DNA of 64,000 nt, taken from the NCBI RefSeq assembly GCF_040096075.1, contig NZ_JBBMFJ010000016.1:1-64000 (forward strand), given 5' to 3'. The stretch's first letter is position 1; every line of letters starts with the position of its first letter. The notes beneath the pieces are model-generated. The model had not been told where the DNA came from. It made no database searches and saw nothing but the letters and a program-made list of their open reading frames with translations. Of the stretch, positions 24,603-32,960 are shown one piece after another. A program made the translations under genes and the position numbers. This DNA comes from Brotaphodocola faecis (GTDB lineage Bacteria > Bacillota > Clostridia > Lachnospirales > Lachnospiraceae).

Positions 24603-25574
24603 ATGGGTACTCCTGTTGTTGATACACCCGGAAAGAAGAAAATTTCGGGAACTGCGAAAGGCTATCTGATCCTGTTTGGTCTGGTAGTTCTTTCCTGGCT
24701 GATCTTTAAGATCCTGACACCTTCCAACTTTGGTTCACCGGCCAACATGCTGAGTTACTTTCAGGCCAGCCTGATTGCTACAGTTGGTGCAGTTGGTTTC
24801 TACTTCGTCATGGTTATGGGAATGTTCGACTTCTCCATTGGCGCAAACATCATGCTTTCCGCAATTGTTGGCTGCGTATTCGCATCAAGATTCGGAATGG
24901 GCTATGCAGGCCTCATTATCGGCAGCATTGTGACCGGTTCCATTGTTGGTTTGCTGAATGGTGTTTTCTATGTAAAACTCCACATTCCGTCCATGATTGT
25001 TACCACCGGTCTTGCGCTGATTTACGAGTCCATCGCAAACTATATCGCAGGCGGCGTAGAGCAGACCCTTCCGTCTAATCTGCGTGCTTTCGGCCAGATG
25101 CCGGGCAACATCATTCTGGCAGTTCTGGCATGTGTAGTTGCTTACATTTTCTTAAATTACACCAAAATCGGTACATACACCTATGCAATCGGCAGCAACG
25201 AGTTTGTAGCCAAGAACATGGGTATTAACGTAGACAAATACAAGGTTCTGGCATTCATCTTAAGTGGTGCCTTCCTTGGTGTTATGGCAGTCCTGACCAT
25301 CAGTTATGGTTCTTCCATGGTAGCAGTAACCGGCATGGCATCCATGAGCCGTAACTTCGTTCCGACCATGGGCTGCTTCTTCGGACTGGCATTCAAGAAA
25401 TATGGTATGCCGTTACAGGCAATCGTGATCGGTGAGTTCGTCATCAATATCATCTTCTTCGGCTTCATCGCTATGGGTGCTCCGACTGCAATTCAGGATG
25501 TTATCACCGGTCTGGCACTGCTGATCATCATCACAGTAACCACCAAAGTAACCAAAGGCGAGATCGTCAAGTAG
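24603..25574 (+). CDS. Sugar ABC transporter permease (RbsC-like), first
   Basis: 323 aa polytopic membrane protein of the BPD_transp_2 family, with about eight to ten hydrophobic segments and the motif GSNEFVAKNMGINVDKYKVLAFILSG, typical of the RbsC/AraH cytoplasmic coupling loop. Pairs with the permease at 27104 around the shared ATPase, so the channel may be a heterodimer. Confidence 0.9.
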   Translation: MGTPVVDTPGKKKISGTAKGYLILFGLVVLSWLIFKILTPSNFGSPANMLSYFQASLIATVGAVGFYFVMVMGMFDFSIGANIMLSAIVGCVFASRFGMGYAGLIIGSIVTGSIVGLLNGVFYVKLHIPSMIVTTGLALIYESIANYIAGGVEQTLPSNLRAFGQMPGNIILAVLACVVAYIFLNYTKIGTYTYAIGSNEFVAKNMGINVDKYKVLAFILSGAFLGVMAVLTISYGSSMVAVTGMASMSRNFVPTMGCFFGLAFKKYGMPLQAIVIGEFVINIIFFGFIAMGAPTAIQDVITGLALLIIITVTTKVTKGEIVK

Positions 25575-25593
25575 ATCATAGGGAGGAAATGCA

Positions 25594-27093
25594 ATGAGCG
25601 AAGTAAGGTTAGAGGTAAAAAATCTTTGCAAGTCCTTCGGTATCACGAAGGCGGTTCAGAATGTTTCATTTAACGTAAACAAAGGCGAGGTACATGCGCT
25701 GATCGGTGAGAACGGTTCCGGTAAATCAACCCTGACCAACATGTTAACCGGTATCTACAGCATCGGAAGCGGTACCTTCGTACTGGATGGAAAAGAGATC
25801 CACCCGAAAAACCAGGTTGAGGCAAACAACGAGGGCGTTTCCATCATCGTGCAGGAGCTTGGTACCCTGTCCGGCCTGACTGTGGCAGAGAATATTTTCC
25901 TGGGCCACGAAGATCAGTTCGTACATATGGGAATCAAGAACACCAATGCCATGAATAAGATGGCAACGGACCTTTTAAAGAAATATGGCTTTGAGCGAAT
26001 CAAGGCAGCAGATATCATTGATGAGTATAACTTTGAGGACCGCAAGCTCATCGAGATTGTAAAGGCTACCTACTTTGATCCGAAGATCGTAGTCATCGAT
26101 GAGACAACCACCGCGCTTTCCCAGGAGGGACGTGAAGAGCTGTACAAGCACATGAACCGGATCCGCGAGAGCGGCAACTCCATCATCTTCATTTCCCATG
26201 ACCTTCCGGAAGTCCTGGACAAGTCCGATACCATTACCATCATGCGTGACGGTGTTTACATTGATACGGTTAAGAGTAAAGATGTAACCGAGGATGACTT
26301 AAAGCGTCTCATGGTTGGCCGTGAGGTAACCGGTGACTATTATCGTTCTGACTATGGTGAGAAGGTTTCCGATGAAGTGGTTCTTTCTGTAAAGAATGTA
26401 TCTGTTCCGGGCCTGATCCACGATGTAAGCTTTGACCTTCACAAGGGCGAGATCCTTGGTTTCGGCGGTCTGTCCGAGTCTGGTATGCATGAAATCGGAA
26501 AAGCGATTTTCGGCGCATCCTATGACCGTACCGGAACGGTAGAGCTGGCAGACGGAACCCAGATCGACGATATTCCGACTGCCATCAAGCACAGCATCGC
26601 TTACACTTCCAAAGACCGTGACAACGAGTCTGTGGTATTAAACCAGAGTATCGGCGACAACATCTGCCTGCCGTCCTTAGACAGCCTGGCTGGCAAGTCT
26701 CATCTGCTGAGCGATAAGAAATTAAAAGAGTTCGCTAACAAGTATGCAAAGCAGATGTCTGTGAAGATGGTTAACGTAGACCAGTTTGTATCGGATCTTT
26801 CCGGTGGTAACAAACAGAAAGTCGTTCTGGCCAGATGGATCGGCAAGGATTCTGACATTGTTGTGTTAGACAGCCCGACCCGAGGCATTGATATCAAGGT
26901 AAAACAGGATATCTACCAGTTAATGAACCAGATGAGAAAGAATGGTAAGTCCATCATCATGATTTCTGAGGAGTTGATGGAGCTCATTGGTATGTGCGAC
27001 CGCATCATTATCATGAAGGATGGCAAGACCAGCGGAGAGCTGGAGCGTAATGAGGCCCTCGATGAGAACAGCCTGATTACGATGATGGTATAA
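25594..27093 (+). CDS. Sugar ABC transporter ATP-binding protein (tandem domains)
   Basis: 499 aa with two nucleotide-binding domains, RbsA/AraG-like. Domain 1 has Walker A GENGSGKST (residues 38-46) and Walker B VVIDETTTA, but its signature segment reads NFEDRKLIEIVKA rather than an LSGGQ-like motif. Domain 2 lacks a normal Walker A (GFGGLSESGMHEIGKAI) but keeps LSGGNKQKVVLARW and VVLDSPTRGID. Such asymmetry is known in this family; the loss of the first signature is more extreme than usual. GGGAGG precedes the ATG. Confidence 0.92.
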   Translation: MSEVRLEVKNLCKSFGITKAVQNVSFNVNKGEVHALIGENGSGKSTLTNMLTGIYSIGSGTFVLDGKEIHPKNQVEANNEGVSIIVQELGTLSGLTVAENIFLGHEDQFVHMGIKNTNAMNKMATDLLKKYGFERIKAADIIDEYNFEDRKLIEIVKATYFDPKIVVIDETTTALSQEGREELYKHMNRIRESGNSIIFISHDLPEVLDKSDTITIMRDGVYIDTVKSKDVTEDDLKRLMVGREVTGDYYRSDYGEKVSDEVVLSVKNVSVPGLIHDVSFDLHKGEILGFGGLSESGMHEIGKAIFGASYDRTGTVELADGTQIDDIPTAIKHSIAYTSKDRDNESVVLNQSIGDNICLPSLDSLAGKSHLLSDKKLKEFANKYAKQMSVKMVNVDQFVSDLSGGNKQKVVLARWIGKDSDIVVLDSPTRGIDIKVKQDIYQLMNQMRKNGKSIIMISEELMELIGMCDRIIIMKDGKTSGELERNEALDENSLITMMV

Positions 27094-27103
27094 GGAGGCA
27101 GCA

Positions 27104-28075
27104 ATGGAGAATCAAGTTAAGACAAATACAGACCAGAAAGAGCAGCAGCTCAAAAAATTATCAAAAATGTCGATGATCCGTGCCCTGCTTCCGATTGCGG
27201 GACTGATTATCATTTTCTTACTGTTTAATGTACTCACGAACTTCCGTATGATGAAGAACCTTCCGCTGGTTCTGTCACAGGTATATGTGACCATGATCGC
27301 GGCAACTGGTGTATTCTTCATCATGACCATGGGCGGTCTGGATTTCTCCCAGGGCTCTATCCTGGGTATTGCATCCATCGTGGTATGTATGCTTTCCAAG
27401 ACCAGCATCCCGCTGGCCATCGTGGGTGGCATCGTGGCAGGCGCAGCAATCGGAGCCATTAACGGTTACTTCTATGTATACCGTAAGATCAAATCCTTCA
27501 TTGTTACGATCTGTACCATGTTCCTGTTCCGCGGATTCATCAAGTACCTGACCACCAACGCGCCGGTTGCAGGTGCAGCAAAGCTGATCAATTTCGACAG
27601 CACTGGATTAAAGGTTGCGTGCACCGTGCTGATCCTGGCCATCGGATTTGTACTGTTCCGTTTCACCAAGTTTGGTACTTACTTAAAGGCTATTGGTGCC
27701 GGCGAGAAAGCAGCGATGTTCTCCGGTATCCGCACTGACCGCATGAAATTCTGGATTTACGTTTTAGCTGGCGCAATTACCGGTTTCGCAGCGTTTATCA
27801 ACGTTATCAAAGTTGGTTCCGTTACCTCTTCCGGCGGTAACCAGTTAGAGACCCAGATCCTGATTGCCCTCGTACTTGGCGGCATGCCGATTTCCGGCGG
27901 CGCAAAAGTACGCTTTGAGAACATCATCGTAGGTTCCCTGCTTTACATCGTATTAAACAGCGGACTGACCATGATGGGCTTCTCCACGCAGCTCATGCAG
28001 CTGATTCAGGGCGTGGTATTCCTGGTATTCGTAGCAGTATTCGCAGACCGTCAGTCCCTGCAGGTAATCAAATAA
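27104..28075 (+). CDS. Sugar ABC transporter permease (RbsC-like), second
   Basis: 323 aa, the same family and length as the gene at 24603 but divergent in sequence. KAIGAGEKAAMFSGIRTDRMKFWIYVLAGAITG is the conserved coupling loop, and GGMPISGGAKVRFENIIVGSLLY is typical of RbsC-like proteins. AAGGAGG lies ahead of the ATG. Completes the two-permease arrangement binding protein-permease-ATPase-permease. Confidence 0.9.
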   Translation: MENQVKTNTDQKEQQLKKLSKMSMIRALLPIAGLIIIFLLFNVLTNFRMMKNLPLVLSQVYVTMIAATGVFFIMTMGGLDFSQGSILGIASIVVCMLSKTSIPLAIVGGIVAGAAIGAINGYFYVYRKIKSFIVTICTMFLFRGFIKYLTTNAPVAGAAKLINFDSTGLKVACTVLILAIGFVLFRFTKFGTYLKAIGAGEKAAMFSGIRTDRMKFWIYVLAGAITGFAAFINVIKVGSVTSSGGNQLETQILIALVLGGMPISGGAKVRFENIIVGSLLYIVLNSGLTMMGFSTQLMQLIQGVVFLVFVAVFADRQSLQVIK

Positions 28076-28134
28076 CAAGCCGACATCAGACTGGGGAATG
28101 ACAGCATAAGGAAAAGCATCGGAGGTTTGATGAT

Positions 28135-29250
28135 ATGCCCAGAACAGCGGGAAGTCAGAATCAGGAAAATCTGAAATACCAGAAGCTTTACAACTGGGGA
28201 CGTACCCTGATCACCAGTGGGGTAATCAAGAATCAGGACAAGTTTCCATCGGAACATATTCTTCAGAAAAAGTTCGGATACTCCAGGCAGACAGTGCGAA
28301 ACGCGCTGGACCGTCTGGAAAAGGACGGACTGATCGTCCGGGTAAAGGGAAGCGGTACCTATGTATCGTATGAAAACAGCGGCGCAGATGGCGAACGCCC
28401 CCATGTGGGACTGATCTTAAGCTACTTTTCGGACTATCTGTTTCCGCAGGTCTACGCGGGAATTGAGTCGGTGCTCCGGGACAAGGGCTTTGAGATCGAT
28501 GTGGCTGTGACCAGAAACCGGCTGAACGATGAAGAAATGTACTTAAAAGGATTTTTAAACCGGAATGTGGCCGGGCTCATTATTGAGGGAACCCGGTCCA
28601 CCTTCCCGAATCCGAATCTGCGTCTTTATAAGGAGATCCGGAAACGGAACATTCCGACCCTGTTCATTCACAATCATTATCAGAATGAGCAGTTTGACAG
28701 TGTGGAGATGTCGGATGCCCGGGCAGGCTATGAGCTGACCCGGATACTGATCCAGAACGGACACCGCCGCATTGGAGGAATCTTTAAGTATGATGACATG
28801 CAGGGGATTGAGCGCTATCGCGGCTTTATTGAATGCCTGTCGGATTACGGGATCAATTTTGATGATGACTGTATCCGGTGGTACTCCACCAAGGATATGG
28901 AAGAGAAGTTGAGCAGAAAGAGTCTGCTGCGGATGTACCGCCGGACCAAAGACTGCACAGCCATGATCCTCTACAACGATGAGGTGGCCGGCTTCTATAT
29001 GGATTTTTTAAAGGAACGCGGACTGCGTGTGCCGGAAGATATTTCCCTGGTGTCCTTTGACGATGCGGGGCCGGAGCAGGAAGCAGAACTGAAAATTTTA
29101 TCAGCAATCCATCCCAAATATAATCTGGGGCGGATCACAGCCCGGAACCTGCTCCGCATGATGGAGGATCCGGACTGGCAGAAAAAGAACTACGCGCACC
29201 AGTTTCCGGTGGCATTCAACAATGGAAACTCGGTTCGTGATATAAGATGA
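28135..29250 (+). CDS. araR: AraR-type regulator: GntR helix-turn-helix fused to a LacI-type sugar-binding domain
   Basis: 371 aa. Residues about 15-80 are a GntR winged helix (SGVIKNQDKFPSEHILQKKFGYSRQTVRNALDRLEKDGLIVRVKGSGTYV). From about 90 a periplasmic-binding-like domain follows (HVGLILSYFSDYLFPQVYAGIESVLRDKGFEIDVAVTRN, VSFDDAGPEQEAELKILSAIHPKYNLGRITA). This architecture is that of AraR, the L-arabinose-responsive repressor. It lies between the transporter genes and araA, so it likely controls both. GGAGG lies upstream of the ATG. Confidence 0.85.
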   Translation: MPRTAGSQNQENLKYQKLYNWGRTLITSGVIKNQDKFPSEHILQKKFGYSRQTVRNALDRLEKDGLIVRVKGSGTYVSYENSGADGERPHVGLILSYFSDYLFPQVYAGIESVLRDKGFEIDVAVTRNRLNDEEMYLKGFLNRNVAGLIIEGTRSTFPNPNLRLYKEIRKRNIPTLFIHNHYQNEQFDSVEMSDARAGYELTRILIQNGHRRIGGIFKYDDMQGIERYRGFIECLSDYGINFDDDCIRWYSTKDMEEKLSRKSLLRMYRRTKDCTAMILYNDEVAGFYMDFLKERGLRVPEDISLVSFDDAGPEQEAELKILSAIHPKYNLGRITARNLLRMMEDPDWQKKNYAHQFPVAFNNGNSVRDIR

Positions 29251-29279
29251 TCATTCACATTTATAGGAGGTAGATTGAC

Positions 29280-30719
29280 ATGAAGAAGTTATACTTTGCA
29301 GTAGGCTCCCAGGATCTTTACGGAGACGAGTGCTTAAAGCAGGTGGCTGAGGACAGCCGCCAGATGGCAGAATTCCTGAATGAAAAATTAAAAGATGTGG
29401 CAGAGGTAGAGCTGGTTCCGACCATCATCAACTCTGAGAGCTGCATCAAGACCATGCGTCAGGCATCCTGCGATGATGACTGTATCGGTGTGATCACCTG
29501 GATGCATACCTTCTCCCCGGCCAAAATGTGGATTAAGGGCCTTCAGGAGCTGAGAAAACCGCTTCTGCACCTGCACACCCAGGCAAATGAGAAGCTTCCG
29601 TATGACAGCATCGATATGGACTTCATGAACTTAAACCAGTCTGCTCACGGCGACCGTGAGTACGGCTTTATCGTAGCAAGACTTGGCATCCCGCACGAGG
29701 TGGTTGCAGGCTACTACAAGCATGACGATGTCGTTGCAAAGATCCGCCAGTTCGCAGAGGTTGCAAAGGCAATTTCCTACTCCAAGTCCTTAAAGGTTGC
29801 TTCCTTCGGTAACAACATGCGCGAAGTAGCAGTAACCGACGGCGACCGCGTAGAGAGCCAGATCAAATACGGCTGGGAGTGCAACTACTTTGCACTGGGC
29901 GATGTGGTTGACACCATCAATGCAGTGACCGAGGAAGAAATCGATGCAAAGATGAAGGAGTACACCGACAAGTACACCATGAAGACCGACCGCATCGACT
30001 CCGTTCGTGAGCAGGCAAAATATGAGGTTGGCCTGGAGAAATTCCTGGCAGCTAACGGTATCGGCGCTTTCGCAGACACCTTCCAGGATCTGCACGGCTT
30101 AAGACAGCTTCCGGGTATCGCAGCCCAGAACTTAATGGCAAAGGGCATCGGCTTTGGTCCGGAGGGCGATTACAAGATCTCCGCTTTATCCGCAGTACTC
30201 ATGAAGATGTCTGAGGGCAGAGACGGCGCTACCGGCTTTATCGAGGACTATACTTACGACTTAACTCCGGGTCAGGAGCTTGAGCTGGCCTCCCATATGC
30301 TGGAGGTTCCGCCGGCATTCGCAGCAACCAAAGCGGAGATCGATGTACTGCCGCTTGGCATTGGCGGTAAGGAAGATCCGGCAAGACTGATCTTCGACGG
30401 CGTAACCGGCGATGGTATTCAGGTAACCATGGTTGATATGGGTGACCACTTCCGCCTGATCTGCGCAGACATCGAGCTGGTAAAACAGCCGAAACCGATG
30501 CCGAACCTTCCGGTAGCAAGAATCATGTACCGCCACAAACCGAACTTCCAGATCGGTACCGCAGCATGGTGCTATGCAGGCGGCGCTCATCACTCTGTTG
30601 TATCTACCGCACTGACCAGAGACGATATCGCAATGTTTGCACGTCTGACCGGTACAGAGCTTATCACCATCGGTGAGGATACCACTGAGGCAGATTTACA
30701 GAAGTTCTTCATGAAATAA
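29280..30719 (+). CDS. araA: L-arabinose isomerase
   Basis: 479 aa. It converts L-arabinose to L-ribulose with a divalent metal. Family stretches include FAVGSQDLYGDE, TWMHTFSPAKMWIKGL, LHTQANEKLPYDSIDMDFMNLNQSAHGDREYGFI, KVASFGNNMREVAVTDGD and the C-terminal GGAHHSVVST with metal-binding His. TAGGAGG 8-9 nt upstream. No araB or araD follows; a terminator does, so ribulokinase and epimerase must lie elsewhere. Confidence 0.95.
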   Translation: MKKLYFAVGSQDLYGDECLKQVAEDSRQMAEFLNEKLKDVAEVELVPTIINSESCIKTMRQASCDDDCIGVITWMHTFSPAKMWIKGLQELRKPLLHLHTQANEKLPYDSIDMDFMNLNQSAHGDREYGFIVARLGIPHEVVAGYYKHDDVVAKIRQFAEVAKAISYSKSLKVASFGNNMREVAVTDGDRVESQIKYGWECNYFALGDVVDTINAVTEEEIDAKMKEYTDKYTMKTDRIDSVREQAKYEVGLEKFLAANGIGAFADTFQDLHGLRQLPGIAAQNLMAKGIGFGPEGDYKISALSAVLMKMSEGRDGATGFIEDYTYDLTPGQELELASHMLEVPPAFAATKAEIDVLPLGIGGKEDPARLIFDGVTGDGIQVTMVDMGDHFRLICADIELVKQPKPMPNLPVARIMYRHKPNFQIGTAAWCYAGGAHHSVVSTALTRDDIAMFARLTGTELITIGEDTTEADLQKFFMK

Positions 30720-30746
30720 ATTTGGGAATGTTATCATAATGGCATA

Positions 30747-30797
30747 GAAAAGGCAGCCGTTCCAGGAATGAAAATTCCGTGGGCAGCTGCCTTTTTC
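30747..30797. terminator. Rho-independent terminator after araA, probably bidirectional
   Basis: AAAGGCAGC (30749) and GCTGCCTTTT (30786) with a further inner stem GGAAT/ATTCC; A-run to the left and T-run to the right. It would also serve the convergent DUF885 gene. Confidence 0.88.
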
Positions 30798-30813
30798 GTT
30801 TCTTATAAATGGT

Positions 30814-32673
30814 TTAGTTTCCCATCTTCTGGTTCATGAGCCATGTAGTGAAATAGGCCTGGATCACATCGAAGGGAGCGTTTCCCATATCCAGAAGGAA
30901 GGTGTGAAATTTCGTTGTATTGAAAGAATCTCCAAGCTGCAGTTCGGCTGTCTCACGCATGTTGCGGATCTCCAGGGAACCGATGAAGTAGGAGAGGTAG
31001 TTGGCGGGATTATCCACCATGGTTTCAAACATGGAATCAGCAATGGATTCCGGATCACTGAAGTAGGAGGACAGATATTTCTGAACATCTTTCCGCTCCC
31101 AGCCCAGGTAGTTTACGGCCATGTCCAGGTAAGCGTGGATGCCGAGGGTGGCTTTGGAGTTGGCCTCCAACAGTTCGCCAAGCAGTGGATCCAGGCCGTT
31201 GTCCAGACGGTAGGAGAGTGCCTCTACATAAGCGGCCCAGCCCTCGGTGTAGCCGGAAAAGCTTAAGATTTTTCTGAGATCCGAGTCACAGTGCGTGTGG
31301 AACCATACCGTCTGGTATAAGTGCCCCGGATAGCCCTCATGGGCAATGGTGTTGTAGAGGGGCTGGTTGTCATAGATTGGATTCCGGTTAATGTAGATGA
31401 CATTCTGGGAACTGTCATCAATTGGGGAGGTCAGGTAAAAGGCGGGGCTTAAGGAAAGCTCCAGCGCTTTTGGAACATCCTTTAAGGTGTAACTGCATTC
31501 CGGAAGCTGTGGAAAGTCCTTTAAGGTCTGCTCTTTTAATTCTTCCATGATGGCGGTGGGCTCGGTCTGACGGTACTGGTAGTTATCCAGCATGGATTCC
31601 AGCTCCGGGTGCTCCGACAACAGCTTTGAGGTGATCTGTAAATTATCGGATATTTCCTGCTCGGTGGCAGTCATCAGTTCATCAATAGAGTGGTAGGAGG
31701 TTCCGGTCGCTGTGTATACAAGGTATTGGTAGTAAGCTTTTCCATCCGGATATCCGCACATGCCTTTTTCATTGGTTCCGGTACCTTTGAGCTTTTCCAG
31801 ACCATCGATCAGCAGCTTATAGGCGGGAACAAAGTGTTCCTCCAGTGCAGCTTCGTTACGGGCACAGAGTTCTTTCTTTGCGTCATCGGTCAGGTCGGGA
31901 AGCGCGTTTAACCGTTCTTTGAAGGAATCGATCATGAAGTTGTTTCCCGGAACCAGCAGGTAGCTTTTACAGGATTCCATTACATGGTCGATGGATGTGT
32001 CGCTCATCATCAGTCCGGCGTCTGCCTTTTCCTGTTCAAAGGAAAGAATCTGTCCGTAAAAGGTATCCAGATATTCCAGAATGTTCAAATAGTCTTCCAC
32101 ATCCTGACGGGTGTAGAAGGCGTACTCACAGAGCAGCATGGGAAGCTGTGCCTGAGTGCCGATGGTAGGCGCTAACGGCTGGCTGTAAAGCTCCAGTCCT
32201 TCGCCTTTTTTTTCGGTGTTCATCAGGCTTTCCAGAATACGGAGCGTGAGTTTCTGATCGTCCGTCAGCAGGGCGGTCTGAAAACCGGAAAGTTCCTTTC
32301 GCAGTTCTTCCTGATCGTTTCTTGTCTGCAAAAAAGCCTCCATGGAGATGGGGGCGATCAGCGCATCGGTTTTTGTGATGCCGCGGCCCTCCGGATTTTT
32401 CAGAAGAAAATGTAGATCAAGGCGGGATGCGGAAATCTCATCCTGAAACAGGCTTTCCTCCAGATCTGCAAAGCGCTGCTGTTCCTTCAGGCTGTTTTCG
32501 GTGAGCTGCTCGTAGTCCGCACCGGTTTCTTCCTCGTAAGGGGCAGCGGTAGTTGGCTGGGGCGCCCGGGAAGCGGGAGCGCAGGAAGTCAGCAGCAGGG
32601 CGCAGAGCGCTGCGGATAAAACCGAACGCTGCAATCTGACGGACCGGCGCCTTTTTTTATGGTTTTTATGCAT
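30814..32673 (-). CDS. DUF885-family lipoprotein, putative metallopeptidase-like
   Basis: 619 aa. Start at 32673 with GGAGGA 7 nt upstream on the minus strand; the longer frame to 32736 has no site. Basic N-terminus, then signal peptide and lipobox LLTSC put it on the outside of the membrane. The DUF885 core is present, with NTIAHEGYPGHLYQ (His-Glu-5-His type, HEGYPGH) and SGYTEGWAAYVEAL, resembling M2/M3-like zinc peptidases. Substrate unknown. Transcribed against araA and sharing its terminator. Confidence 0.88.
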   Translation of the reverse strand: MHKNHKKRRRSVRLQRSVLSAALCALLLTSCAPASRAPQPTTAAPYEEETGADYEQLTENSLKEQQRFADLEESLFQDEISASRLDLHFLLKNPEGRGITKTDALIAPISMEAFLQTRNDQEELRKELSGFQTALLTDDQKLTLRILESLMNTEKKGEGLELYSQPLAPTIGTQAQLPMLLCEYAFYTRQDVEDYLNILEYLDTFYGQILSFEQEKADAGLMMSDTSIDHVMESCKSYLLVPGNNFMIDSFKERLNALPDLTDDAKKELCARNEAALEEHFVPAYKLLIDGLEKLKGTGTNEKGMCGYPDGKAYYQYLVYTATGTSYHSIDELMTATEQEISDNLQITSKLLSEHPELESMLDNYQYRQTEPTAIMEELKEQTLKDFPQLPECSYTLKDVPKALELSLSPAFYLTSPIDDSSQNVIYINRNPIYDNQPLYNTIAHEGYPGHLYQTVWFHTHCDSDLRKILSFSGYTEGWAAYVEALSYRLDNGLDPLLGELLEANSKATLGIHAYLDMAVNYLGWERKDVQKYLSSYFSDPESIADSMFETMVDNPANYLSYFIGSLEIRNMRETAELQLGDSFNTTKFHTFLLDMGNAPFDVIQAYFTTWLMNQKMGN

Positions 32674-32876
32674 GAAGCAATCCTCCAAATGGTCGTAAGT
32701 GTACCTAATTATATAATATACTCGGAGGAAATACAACTTATGCGGTGTGCAGAGTCGGGAGGAAGCCGCGCATTATATTGAGTTTTCGCGGACTTTATGC
32801 TATAGTTGACTTAATTAGCGCAGCAGGAAACAGGTCTGCGCAATTGCTGAGCCGGTTGAGCCAAAAAAGAATCAGT

Positions 32877-32903
32877 GTAACTGTGAGGGTACTGAACAGT
32901 TAC
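32877..32903. repeat. 27-bp palindromic insertion with 8-bp target duplication, upstream of metG
   Basis: GTAACTGT, the 11-nt centre GAGGGTACTGA and ACAGTTAC; perfect 8-bp arms. The direct repeat GAATCAGT flanks it exactly at 32869-32876 and 32904-32911. The sequence just before (CAGGTCTGCGCA at about 32831) resembles the other end of the 133-bp family, so an older partial copy may be present too. It would lie in the metG leader. Confidence 0.87.
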
Positions 32904-32960
32904 GAATCAGTCACATTTGACGGGCAGATCGGCAGCGAAAGTTTAGGAGGGATTTGGCTC

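Noticed and set aside
32745..32960. N-terminal extension of metG or a T-box leader
   Set aside because: The in-frame extension would translate the 27-bp repeat and lacks a ribosome binding site; no T-box specifier or AGGGTGG-type sequence was found.
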